Origin: Chlorobium sp.
GTDB lineage: Bacteria > Bacteroidota > Chlorobiia > Chlorobiales > Chlorobiaceae
Direction: 5' to 3'
NCBI GenBank assembly: GCA_028277485.1
Contig: JANQGE010000016.1
Coordinates: 1-22,730, forward strand
Length of the DNA: 22,730 bases
Part shown: positions 1 to 7,798 of the stretch, piece after piece
Position numbering within the stretch: position 1 is the stretch's first letter
Layout: every line of letters starts with the position of its first letter
Position numbers and translations under genes: made by a program
Notes under the pieces: generated by a model
Told to the model about the DNA's origin: nothing
What the model saw: only the letters and a program-made list of their open reading frames with translations
Database searches by the model: none

Positions 1-2
1 GA

Positions 3-101
3 GTCCTCGTTGAAGGCGATGGAGCAGGACACTTCACGAGTCCATTCTATCGTGGCGTGGCCCTGGATTATAAGTGCTTTATTGAATTAGAATTGGAATA
101 A
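3..101 (+). CDS. 3' end of an unidentified gene (partial)
   Basis: An open frame runs in from the left edge and stops at TAA (99-101), giving 32 residues that include DGAGHFTSPFYRGVALDY. The mixed, acidic-ended composition looks like the C-terminus of a soluble protein. I do not recognise the family. The other two forward frames look less protein-like. It could be a chance open frame, since only about 100 bases are visible. Confidence 0.35.
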   Translation, partial: VLVEGDGAGHFTSPFYRGVALDYKCFIELELE

Positions 102-202
102 CACCATCTTCCACAGACTTATTGTGTTTACGGAACAACGTCCCGCATCCTACTGAAAACTGCCAATTGATTCACTACTGCCAACCGGACATCGGGTTGC
201 CC

Positions 203-985
203 TCACTTGAACAGATCCCTTTTCCTGAAAGGCGCAAGCAGCATCCTGAAAAAGATCTTCGGTCTGGTCAACCATCGTATACGCGGAGATACTTCTCTGC
301 TTGCAAGCATTTTTTCGCAGAGAAACTTCGTGACCGTCTCCACATCATCGGCCATTATGTTGAGAAACTTTCTTTTCTTCATACTGTCGGGCAAGCCATC
401 CCCAACTGTTTCACGCAGAAGATCCGTAACAACCATCCCAGGGCTCAGGCTGCCGATCTGAACCGGAGAATCCCTGGCTTCATTGGCAAAAGCACGGGTA
501 AAGTACCGCAACGCACTTTTCGTTGTCCCGTATATCGACATTCCGTCCATAACAAACCCATCGCTGCCGAGCCCCTCCATGTTGAATATTTTTCCACCGC
601 CCTGCTCACACATGGCGAGAAAAGGCACAACCGTCCCGTTTACAACACCAAGCACATTGACACGCAAGACATCCTCTATCACCTTGTCATCCAGCTCCCA
701 TACCTTCCCGGTCTCATGAGCAACACCGGCGTTGTTTACCCAGATATCCACCGTGCCGAAACTTTTCACCGCCGTATCAAGCATGGATTCGATATCACTC
801 CGCTTTCTCACGTCTGCCGTCACGCCCTGTACCCTGTCGCCGAAAGATGCAAGCTCGTGCAACGCCTTCTGAACGCCCTCCGGCGTCCTGCCATTGATAG
901 TGACGAAACAATCTCTTTCAAGAAACCTCTTCGCAAGACCGAGACCGATTCCCCTCGTACCGCCTGTAATAACCACCGACCTCAT
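203..985 (-). CDS. NYC1/NOL-like short-chain dehydrogenase/reductase
   Basis: NAD(P)-dependent SDR of about 260 residues. The dinucleotide motif TGGTRGIG lies at residues 7-14, followed by NNAG near 90 and the catalytic YGTTK near 155. The stretch before the tyrosine (FNMEGLGSDG) and the stretch after it (SLSPGMVVTDLL) closely resemble plant chlorophyll(ide) b reductases, with the Ser 11 residues before Tyr as in those enzymes rather than the usual 13. This suggests reduction of a formyl group or a similar carbonyl on a (bacterio)chlorophyll, which is an inference. The C-terminus is basic and may associate with membrane. The ATG at 985 directly precedes the Rossmann fold. A GTG at 1015 with an upstream GGAG is an alternative start adding 10 residues. 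It is divergent from the ABC-F gene. Confidence 0.85.
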   Translation of the reverse strand: MRSVVITGGTRGIGLGLAKRFLERDCFVTINGRTPEGVQKALHELASFGDRVQGVTADVRKRSDIESMLDTAVKSFGTVDIWVNNAGVAHETGKVWELDDKVIEDVLRVNVLGVVNGTVVPFLAMCEQGGGKIFNMEGLGSDGFVMDGMSIYGTTKSALRYFTRAFANEARDSPVQIGSLSPGMVVTDLLRETVGDGLPDSMKKRKFLNIMADDVETVTKFLCEKMLASREVSPRIRWLTRPKIFFRMLLAPFRKRDLFK

Positions 986-1092
986 ATTCCACCAGTTTAA
1001 TGTTTGTTGCTGCACCGTTCTCTCTCCATGCAGCTTTCATGAATTATTTTATCTTGGTAGCAAACATAAACAATCATCCGTAATAAATCGTC

Positions 1093-3045
1093 ATGTTTGA
1101 AGCCCGAAACGTCCATTTGAGCGCCGGGACAAAGGATCTCCTGGTCAATACCTCCTTTCGTATCGGCGACAAGGATCGCGTCGGCCTTGTAGGGCTGAAC
1201 GGTTCCGGCAAGTCAACGCTGCTGCGCTTTATGAGCGAAACCGGTTCCGGTCAGGCGGTTATTTCCGAAGGCCAGATCATCAGATCATCCGACACGACAA
1301 TAGGCTATCTGCCCCAGGAAATCTGTTTCGACGACGACCTCGAAAAAAACGCGCTGCACTACGTGCTTCAGGCCAACACAAAACTGAACGAACTCTCGGA
1401 ATCCATTGAACGCATGCAGTCGGAACTTGAGGCTCCCGGCCAGGACCATGCAAGCGCCGAGTATCACCGTCTTATCGAAAGATTCAGTGAAGCCTCCCAC
1501 GAGTTCGAACGGCTCGGCGGTTACAAAATGGAATCCGATGCTGAAAAGATGCTGACCGGCCTCGGTTTCAGCCAGAGCAACTTCCAGAAAAAGGTCAGAG
1601 AGTTTTCGGGCGGCTGGCAGATGCGCCTGCTGATCGCCCGCCTGCTTTTGCAGAAACCAACCCTCCTGCTGCTCGACGAGCCTACCAACCATCTTGACAT
1701 CGATTCGCTGCGCTGGCTGGAAAACTACATGCTGAATTACGAACACAGTTGTGTCATCGTTTCACACGACCGTTTTTTTCTCGACAAGATCACAACAAGG
1801 ACCCTCGAGATCAATTTCAGAACCATTTCGGAATACAAGGGCAACTACAGTTACTACGAAAAAGAGAAGGCTCAGCGGTTCGAGCTCATGATGGCCAAAT
1901 ACGAAAACGATCTTAAAAAAATGGCCCACCTGAAAGCGTTTGTTGACCGTTTTCGCTACAAGGCTACAAAAGCCAAACAGGCTCAAAGCAGGTTGCGCCA
2001 GATGCAGAAGCTCGAAGCGGAACTTCTCGCCCCCGAAGAAGACGTTTCGGGAATCTCGTTCAGTTTTCCCAAAGCGCAGCCTTCCGGCAAAGAGGTTATG
2101 AAGCTTGAAAAGGTTTCGAAATCATGGCTGCTTCCCGACGGCACCCGGAAAGATGTCCTGCAGGACATCAACCTCGAAATCCTGCGCGGAGACAGGATCG
2201 CCATCGTCGGTTCGAATGGCGCGGGCAAAACAACTTTCTGCAGGATTGTCTCAGGGGACCTCGACCACGGTGGCAGCAGAATCCCGGGACACAACGTATC
2301 CCTGAATTACTTTGCACAACATCAGACCGAAAATCTCAACCTGGAGAAAACAGTCCTTGATGAAATGATGGATGCCGCTCCCGATGCACAATCCCAGCGG
2401 AAAGTCAGGGATATCTTGGGATGTTTTCTCTTCAGCGGCGACAGCGTTGAAAAAAAGACCAGGGTTCTCTCCGGAGGCGAAAAGTCAAGACTCTCTCTCG
2501 CTAAAATCCTGCTTCAGGCATCAAACCTGCTGATCATGGATGAACCAACCAATCATCTGGACATGCGATCAAAGGAGATGCTGATCGACGCCCTGGAAAA
2601 TTATGACGGCACCCTGATGCTGGTCAGCCACGACCGTTACTTCCTCGACAGCCTTGTCAACAAGGTTGTTGAAATCAAAAACGGTTCCCTGAAGGTCTAT
2701 CTCGGCAGCTATGCGGAATATCTTGAAAAAGCCGAGAAAGCCCGGGAGGAGGAACAAAAACCGGAACTCGCACCGCAGAAAAAAACCTTTCAGGAAAAAA
2801 GCAGCACACGCAATGCCGGAAAGCCGAAAAAATCCTCAGCCGGACACAACGGTTTGAACGCAGAAAAACTCGAAAAAAAGCTCCAGAAACTGGAGGAAAA
2901 AAAGCTGGAATACGAAGCCGCCATGGGTGCACCGGACTTCTACTCCCTGCCGGGCGATGAAACCCGCAAAACCGTTGACCGCTACCACAAACTGTGTACG
3001 GAAATCGACCGGCTCTACCAGGAATGGGAATCGGCAGACTCCTAA
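1093..3045 (+). CDS. ABC-F family ATP-binding protein
   Basis: Soluble protein of 650 residues with two ABC ATPase domains and no membrane segments. Domain 1 has Walker A GLNGSGKST (near residue 35), signature FSGGWQ and Walker B LLLLDEPTNHLD. Domain 2 has GSNGAGKTT, LSGGEKSR and LLIMDEPTNHLD. A charged linker of about 80 residues separates them (the ABC-F interdomain linker), and a Lys/Glu-rich coiled coil fills residues ~550-650. This layout matches Uup/YdiF-type ABC-F proteins, which act on the ribosome or on nucleic acid structures rather than in transport. The exact role cannot be told from sequence. The start is the ATG after AATCGTC; no strong Shine-Dalgarno is visible. The 3' end overlaps the stop of the convergent nitroreductase gene. 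Confidence 0.93.
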   Translation: MFEARNVHLSAGTKDLLVNTSFRIGDKDRVGLVGLNGSGKSTLLRFMSETGSGQAVISEGQIIRSSDTTIGYLPQEICFDDDLEKNALHYVLQANTKLNELSESIERMQSELEAPGQDHASAEYHRLIERFSEASHEFERLGGYKMESDAEKMLTGLGFSQSNFQKKVREFSGGWQMRLLIARLLLQKPTLLLLDEPTNHLDIDSLRWLENYMLNYEHSCVIVSHDRFFLDKITTRTLEINFRTISEYKGNYSYYEKEKAQRFELMMAKYENDLKKMAHLKAFVDRFRYKATKAKQAQSRLRQMQKLEAELLAPEEDVSGISFSFPKAQPSGKEVMKLEKVSKSWLLPDGTRKDVLQDINLEILRGDRIAIVGSNGAGKTTFCRIVSGDLDHGGSRIPGHNVSLNYFAQHQTENLNLEKTVLDEMMDAAPDAQSQRKVRDILGCFLFSGDSVEKKTRVLSGGEKSRLSLAKILLQASNLLIMDEPTNHLDMRSKEMLIDALENYDGTLMLVSHDRYFLDSLVNKVVEIKNGSLKVYLGSYAEYLEKAEKAREEEQKPELAPQKKTFQEKSSTRNAGKPKKSSAGHNGLNAEKLEKKLQKLEEKKLEYEAAMGAPDFYSLPGDETRKTVDRYHKLCTEIDRLYQEWESADS

Positions 3046-3608
3046 CCCACCATCGTCACGGTACCGGGTTTTCTTGGTTCAGCTTCCGGCAAAGGAACAG
3101 CCCTGTAACCGAACACTGCCGACGCATAGGGCTGATGTCTTTCCGGAAAAACAATACCAAGACTCCTGAATAATTCCTTCCCTTTCTCCGTCGCGTAAAA
3201 CATCATAACCGCATGCATCCAGCATGAACCGATTCCCAGCGAAGCTGCTGCAAGCATCATGTTCTGCATCGCAAGCGTACAGTCATACTGTGGTGCCAGG
3301 GCGCCACTGTCCCCGGTTACAATGACAAGAGCGGGGGCACGATAAAACACACTGAAACCATCACGACGGGCAAGCTCGCGCAAAGCCTCGATATCCGATT
3401 CCATAAAAACGGTTTTACAGGAAGTCTCCAGTTTTTCCAAGAGGGAACCGTTCTGAATGACAGTAAAATGCCACGGCTGCTGGTTCATCGCACTTGGAGC
3501 GTACTTACCGGCATCGAGAAGCATTTCAAGAGAATCCGGATCAAGCTGATCCGGCTTATAGGCCCGAATACTCCGCCGCCCGAGAATTGTCTGAATCGTT
3601 TCGTTCAT
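3042..3608 (-). CDS. Nitroreductase family FMN-dependent oxidoreductase
   Basis: 188-residue nitroreductase-fold protein. The N-terminal RRSIRAY (residues 11-17) and the PSAMNQQPWHF segment (near 38-48) are the usual FMN-contacting motifs, and GSCWMHA with a C-terminal GYR segment complete the domain. Members are homodimeric flavoproteins reducing nitroaromatics, quinones or flavins with NAD(P)H. The natural substrate cannot be assigned. It lies tail to tail with the ABC-F gene, the stop codons overlapping by 3 bases, so the two are separate transcription units. Confidence 0.9.
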   Translation of the reverse strand: MNETIQTILGRRSIRAYKPDQLDPDSLEMLLDAGKYAPSAMNQQPWHFTVIQNGSLLEKLETSCKTVFMESDIEALRELARRDGFSVFYRAPALVIVTGDSGALAPQYDCTLAMQNMMLAAASLGIGSCWMHAVMMFYATEKGKELFRSLGIVFPERHQPYASAVFGYRAVPLPEAEPRKPGTVTMVG

Positions 3609-3701
3609 ATGTAATTGTTATCTTCACCTTTCATCACCATCGACCTGCACGCCCCGGCTCAAGCACGTGCTGACGACATCTGCCATCCGGCTCAGCGGCC
3701 C

Positions 3702-5123
3702 CTAATCCACCTGCTGCGCCTCTTTCGCCCGGCGCGCTTTCTCGATATATTGTGCCTGAATATCCCTGGATACATTGTAGGCTTTTGAAAGGCTGTCCGA
3801 TCTCCAGAGTCTGGCATCAAAAGCCATACAGATATTTCTGAGAAAAGGGATACCGACCTCGGTGACACGAACGCCGTTCTCATGCAGCTCGACCATACCG
3901 TCATTCTGCATGTCTTCCAAACGGAATTTGGCAACATCGAGTTCGTCACAATAAAGCTTCGGGTCCTCCCAGGAGGTTTCTTGCCTGCACATCAGGTTGA
4001 GAATGTGACGGCGGAGAACAAGATCCTCCTCGGTCAGCAAATGACCCCGATGCAGCGGGAACCGGCCGGCACTAACTTCCCGCATGTAATCTTCGTGGTA
4101 TCGTTCATTCTGAGCAAAAGCATACCAGGTATCGCTTATCGACGAAGAACCAAGCGCAAGCATCATTTGGGTGGTGTTTTCGGTATACCCCATAAAGTTC
4201 CTGTGCAGGGTACCGTCCTTTGCCGCTTCATAAAGAGCGTCCCCCTCGAGAGCGAAATGGTCCATACCGACCTCATGGTAGCCGATCGATTCCAGCATCT
4301 CCAGACCCTTATCATACAACTCCTGCTTCACGGCACCTGTCGGCAGGTCCTTCTCCTTGAACTTGCGCTGCCCTTCATACATATGCGGATTATGACCATA
4401 CGCGTAAAAAGCTATGCGATCCGGTCTGAGCTCCATGACTTTGCTGATGGTATCCGTAACGGTGCCAAGCGTTTGCTTCGGCAGGCCGTAAACAAGGTCG
4501 AAGTTGACCGAAGTAAAACCGATCTCTCTTGCAACGTCAACTTTTTCCCGAACCATTTCAAAAGGTTGAAGCCGGTTGATTTCTTTCTGAACCTCGGGGT
4601 CGAAATCCTGGATACCGAAACTCATTCGGCGAAATCCAACATCGTACAACGCTTTAAGGTGCTCCGTCGTTGTTGAACGGGGATTGGTCTCGAAGCTGAA
4701 CATGTACTCATCCATCCTGTTTACATGCTCGTAAAGACCGTTGACAAGTCTTACAAGATTGTCAGGGCTTAAAAATGTAGGGGTACCCCCGCCTATATGC
4801 ATTTCCTTGACATTGAGCGTACCCGGAAAAACATCAAGGTACATCCGCCATTCTTTCAGAAGGGCTTCAAGGTAGGGCTGTTCAAAAGAGTGATCCTGCG
4901 TGCGAAACGCGTTGCAACCACAGAAGTAGCAGTAGTTTTCACAGTAAGGAATATGAATGTACATGCTGACGCCGGTGGTATCGTTACTATCGCTGAAACC
5001 TTTTACCATGGCTTCTTTCCACTCCTCCTGTGACACTCCGTCAGTGCCCCATGAAGGAATGGTTGGATAACTTGTATACCGAGGCCCTGGATTGCTGTAC
5101 TTATCTGCAAGATTTGTTGCCAT
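3702..5123 (-). CDS. hemN: Oxygen-independent coproporphyrinogen III dehydrogenase
   Basis: Radical SAM enzyme of 473 residues that oxidatively decarboxylates coproporphyrinogen III to protoporphyrinogen IX without oxygen, in heme and (bacterio)chlorophyll synthesis. The motif HIPYCENYCYFCGCN places four cysteines at residues 61, 65, 68 and 70, the CX3CX2CXC pattern of true HemN as opposed to HemW. GGGTPTFL follows as the SAM-binding glycine motif, and the Tyr-rich N-terminus (GPRYTSYPT) is typical. The start at ATG 5123 is chosen because GAGGAAG lies 6 nt upstream. A longer version from TTG 5138 would place its start codon inside that ribosome binding site. It is divergent from purE across about 120 bp. 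Confidence 0.95.
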   Translation of the reverse strand: MATNLADKYSNPGPRYTSYPTIPSWGTDGVSQEEWKEAMVKGFSDSNDTTGVSMYIHIPYCENYCYFCGCNAFRTQDHSFEQPYLEALLKEWRMYLDVFPGTLNVKEMHIGGGTPTFLSPDNLVRLVNGLYEHVNRMDEYMFSFETNPRSTTTEHLKALYDVGFRRMSFGIQDFDPEVQKEINRLQPFEMVREKVDVAREIGFTSVNFDLVYGLPKQTLGTVTDTISKVMELRPDRIAFYAYGHNPHMYEGQRKFKEKDLPTGAVKQELYDKGLEMLESIGYHEVGMDHFALEGDALYEAAKDGTLHRNFMGYTENTTQMMLALGSSSISDTWYAFAQNERYHEDYMREVSAGRFPLHRGHLLTEEDLVLRRHILNLMCRQETSWEDPKLYCDELDVAKFRLEDMQNDGMVELHENGVRVTEVGIPFLRNICMAFDARLWRSDSLSKAYNVSRDIQAQYIEKARRAKEAQQVD

Positions 5124-5138
5124 TGTAATCTTCCTCAA

Positions 5139-5245
5139 TAAGTGTTACTTTTCTCTTTCTCACACCCGAGAAAATACACAAAACTCTACAAAATTATAAA
5201 TACAAAGGGCATCACAGCATCGCCCTGACTAATCAAATTTTCGTT
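5139..5245. promoter_or_regulatory. Divergent promoter region hemN / purE
   Basis: The intergenic stretch between two divergent genes is AT-rich. TATAAT is readable on the minus strand (5193-5198) and TATAAA on the plus strand (5195-5200). No good -35 element is obvious for either, so these are only candidate -10 boxes. Confidence 0.3.
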
Positions 5246-5767
5246 ATGACAACAATCAATAGCTCATCACCCCTGGTCGGTATACTTATGGGGTCTGATT
5301 CGGATTTCGATATTATGAAAGAGGCGGCTTCCGTCTTCGATGAATTCACTATACCTTATGAGATCTCGGTCATCTCCGCGCACCGCACGCCTCACGACCT
5401 CGAACGATATGCCGCGAACGCAAAGGAACGCGGGCTCAAGGTCATGATTGCCGGTGCCGGCGGAGCAGCACATCTCCCGGGCGTTACAGCCGCCCTTACG
5501 GTGCTTCCGGTAATCGGCGTCCCGATTTTCAGTAAAAAGCTCAGCGGCCAGGACTCACTGTATTCAATCGTACAAATGCCGGCAGGAATTCCGGTTGCGA
5601 CGGTAGGAATTGACAACGCCCGGAACGCGGCTCTCATGGCCGTACAGATCCTGGCATTAACCGATTCCGCCATCATGACCTCTCTCGAAGCGTTCCGGAA
5701 CAAACTTGCCGAAGCATCTCGCCTGAAAAACAAGAAAGTACAGGAAACAATGAATGCAATCCGCTGA
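5246..5767 (+). CDS. purE: N5-carboxyaminoimidazole ribonucleotide mutase
   Basis: 173-residue PurE of purine synthesis, converting N5-CAIR to 4-carboxy-5-aminoimidazole ribonucleotide. Diagnostic segments are MGSDSD (residues 15-20), SAHRTP (near 44-49, with the catalytic His), GAGGAAHLPG and the SGQDSLYSIVQMPAGIPVATV block. It is slightly longer than typical bacterial class I PurE (160-170 residues). The start is the ATG at 5246. The gene overlaps the following cupin gene by 14 bp in another frame, suggesting one transcript. Confidence 0.95.
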   Translation: MTTINSSSPLVGILMGSDSDFDIMKEAASVFDEFTIPYEISVISAHRTPHDLERYAANAKERGLKVMIAGAGGAAHLPGVTAALTVLPVIGVPIFSKKLSGQDSLYSIVQMPAGIPVATVGIDNARNAALMAVQILALTDSAIMTSLEAFRNKLAEASRLKNKKVQETMNAIR

Positions 5768-6245
5768 CTACTGGATCGAGACGCTGGAACTGTCAAAACA
5801 CCCCGAAGGGGGATATTTCCGTGAAACGTATCGCAGCAAAGCATCCTACAGATTCCGCAAAAGCCCGGTTTTTTCTGGAAACCGGGCTTACGCTACCTCT
5901 ATTTACTACCTGTTGAAAGGTAGTGAACGCTCCAAGCTGCACCGGATCAAATCCGATGAGCTCTGGTTTTACCATTTTGGCAGTCCGCTTACCGTTTACC
6001 TTTTTCATGACATTGGGCTCATGTCATCATTCACGCTCGACCCGGGAACAGGGGCACTGCTGGGCATCGTTCCTGCCAACACCTGGTTCGGGGCAAGGCT
6101 TGACAGCTCCGAGCCCGACGCGTACACGCTTTCAAGCTGTGTTGTTTCCCCCGGTTTTGATTTCAACGATTTTACTTTGGCCGACCGGGACTCACTTACC
6201 AGAAAATTCCCGCAGCATGCCGATCTGATCAGGGATCTCACCTGA
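5754..6245 (+). CDS. DUF985 / cupin_5 family protein
   Basis: 163-residue small cupin-like protein. HPEGGYFRETYRS near the N-terminus, SIYYLLKGSERSKLHRIKSDELWFYHFG in two recognisable parts (residues ~49-76), and a C-terminal CVVSPGFDFNDFTLA block are the conserved segments of the DUF985 family. The fold is a beta-barrel that could bind a small ligand; the biochemical role is unknown. The start ATG lies inside the end of purE, so the two are likely cotranscribed. Its last 54 bp run antisense to the end of a decayed ccsA fragment. Confidence 0.85.
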   Translation: MQSADYWIETLELSKHPEGGYFRETYRSKASYRFRKSPVFSGNRAYATSIYYLLKGSERSKLHRIKSDELWFYHFGSPLTVYLFHDIGLMSSFTLDPGTGALLGIVPANTWFGARLDSSEPDAYTLSSCVVSPGFDFNDFTLADRDSLTRKFPQHADLIRDLT

Positions 6246-6473
6246 CCCATACACACCTGTTTCACCGGCAAACCAGCTCACCAGAAGCACGATAAAAGCC
6301 AGCCCAAGGTACCACTGCAGGTTTCTTTTCCGAATCTTTCCGGCATGAAGATGCAGATATCCCAGATACGACAGCCATGCGACAAACGCTCATGTTTCTT
6401 TCGGGTCCCATGTCCAGTAATGTTCCCAAGCCTCCTTTGCCCAGAAGGCTCCGAAGAGCAAACCGAACGTGTC
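6192..6473 (-). pseudogene. Truncated ccsA (cytochrome c synthetase) remnant with in-frame stop
   Basis: Directly after the resB stop, a different frame reads DTFGLLFGAFWAKEAWEHYW and on into TWDPKET, the hallmark tryptophan-rich WWD region of CcsA/CcmC/CcmF heme-handling proteins. The codon after KET, where family members have Trp, is TGA (6390-6392). The same frame then continues with AFVAWLSYLGYLHLHAGKI and a final hydrophobic segment. All earlier transmembrane helices are absent, so most of the gene appears deleted and the rest carries a nonsense mutation (TGG to TGA). The end near 6192 is only where the frame stops; homology probably ends near 6260. System II needs CcsA together with ResB, so another copy must exist elsewhere if the pathway works. 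Confidence 0.75.
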
Positions 6474-7713
6474 ATTTTTTCGATGCTCTTTTCATGCCCT
6501 GCCAGAAAAACATGAGGTTACCGGCCATAATGATAAAAAAACCAAAGTAGACCGCGGGCAGCCAAGGATCTTTTACCGCCTCCACGACACTCAACGTTGA
6601 CCATCTCCCGGCTTTTTCATCATAACCCGCCTGGTAGATTTTCCAACCGGAAAAGTTGAACGGCTTGTTTACTTCCAGTTCCGCAACCTCTTTGTCTCCA
6701 TTTTTGTGCTTGAACATGACATAGGAGGTGAATCTTTTCGGGGAACCGGGAAGCATGACAAGCATGAACTCTCCGACAACCAGATAACCAGGCTCGACAT
6801 GCGGACCGCCTGCATTGATCCATCCTGTGTGCTCCGCACCCTCGTACACGGCCCGAACCTTTGCAAAAGGCACCCCCGAAACCGTATCAGCAACAACAGG
6901 AGTTTCAGTGCTGCCCATAACACCGTAAGGAAGCGTTTCGACAACTTCAACCTCCATATCCTGCCATGAAGCTCTCATACCTTCCCTGATCTCAAGCACA
7001 GCCCGTGAAGCATTACGTACAAACCTGCCACACCGGGCATCATAGAGTGCAAGCATTGGCATGTATTCTTCAATCTCGAAGTCGTGCAGATAAATCGAAA
7101 AAGGCAACTCAACCATTGAATCGGTCGTTCTGTCATACCCTTTTTTACTTTCCCGGCCTTCATGAAGAGGAATCGCGAGTCGTTGAAGATCTGACGAACC
7201 AAGCAAACCGCACGTCATGGCAATCCAGAATCCCCCATGAAAAAACATGAACTGGAGGTTAGCCATCCTGAACGGAACAAGTTTCAAAACAAAACCGAGA
7301 CCGAGGTTACTTAGAAACATCAGACTGACAACAGCAAAAGGCCATGAAGCAAATACCCGATTGATTCCCAGACTGCCAACAAGCGGTGAACCAGCTTCCG
7401 GATCTTGGGGAACAATCCCCCCTATCATCGAAAGTATGCAAAGAGCGGCAATCAGGGAGAGTCCAAGGGGAATGCCGCCAAGCCACACAACCAAAGCATG
7501 TTGCCTCAAACCAAAACCGACCAGAAAAATGATCAGCGCAAGGATAACAATAATAGCTAAATTCAAAGGCCAGCCGGGAACAACAATTCCTTTGCCGCCA
7601 CTAAGAAACTCAACAACGAATCCGAAAGCCACCAGCAAAAATGATGCAAGTACCCCTTCCCCGAACCCAAATGGCTCTTCAAACAACTTCCTCCGTTTCT
7701 GAACCATAGTCAT
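6472..7713 (-). CDS. ResB/CcsB-like cytochrome c biogenesis protein
   Basis: About 413 residues. ResB (CcsB) pairs with CcsA to deliver and attach heme to apocytochromes c on the outer face of the cytoplasmic membrane. Several hydrophobic helices occupy roughly the first 180 residues (one begins GVLASFLLVAFGFVVEF), followed by a large periplasmic domain containing GWKIYQAGYD and a last helix (YFGFFIIMAGNLMFFW). This is the ResB arrangement. Start choice is uncertain: ATG 7713 or 7707 fits the protein, while the frame is open to GTG 7797. It follows the pentapeptide-repeat gene in a run containing many c-type cytochromes, consistent with a maturation role for them. Its ccsA partner downstream is broken. 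Confidence 0.8.
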   Translation of the reverse strand: MTMVQKRRKLFEEPFGFGEGVLASFLLVAFGFVVEFLSGGKGIVVPGWPLNLAIIVILALIIFLVGFGLRQHALVVWLGGIPLGLSLIAALCILSMIGGIVPQDPEAGSPLVGSLGINRVFASWPFAVVSLMFLSNLGLGFVLKLVPFRMANLQFMFFHGGFWIAMTCGLLGSSDLQRLAIPLHEGRESKKGYDRTTDSMVELPFSIYLHDFEIEEYMPMLALYDARCGRFVRNASRAVLEIREGMRASWQDMEVEVVETLPYGVMGSTETPVVADTVSGVPFAKVRAVYEGAEHTGWINAGGPHVEPGYLVVGEFMLVMLPGSPKRFTSYVMFKHKNGDKEVAELEVNKPFNFSGWKIYQAGYDEKAGRWSTLSVVEAVKDPWLPAVYFGFFIIMAGNLMFFWQGMKRASKK

Positions 7714-7798
7714 TGTACCATAGAAATAGAAAACATTAGGACACCTGAGGCACCGTGGCATAATCGTCATGACTTGAGGGAAGCAGGTAAGAAGCACC

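Noticed and set aside
122..1000. Long plus-strand open frame of 292 codons
   Set aside because: It lies antisense to the clear SDR gene; its translation is rich in His, Arg and Pro with no recognisable domain.
5123..5138. TTG 5138 as hemN start
   Set aside because: It overlaps the GAGGAAG ribosome binding site that is well placed for ATG 5123.
6390..6392. Selenocysteine or readthrough at the TGA in the ccsA fragment
   Set aside because: Family members have Trp at that position, most of the gene is missing, and no selenocysteine insertion structure is evident.
6278..6475. 65-codon minus-strand frame after resB
   Set aside because: It is a wrong-frame reading of the ccsA remnant; the WDPKE motif is in a different frame.
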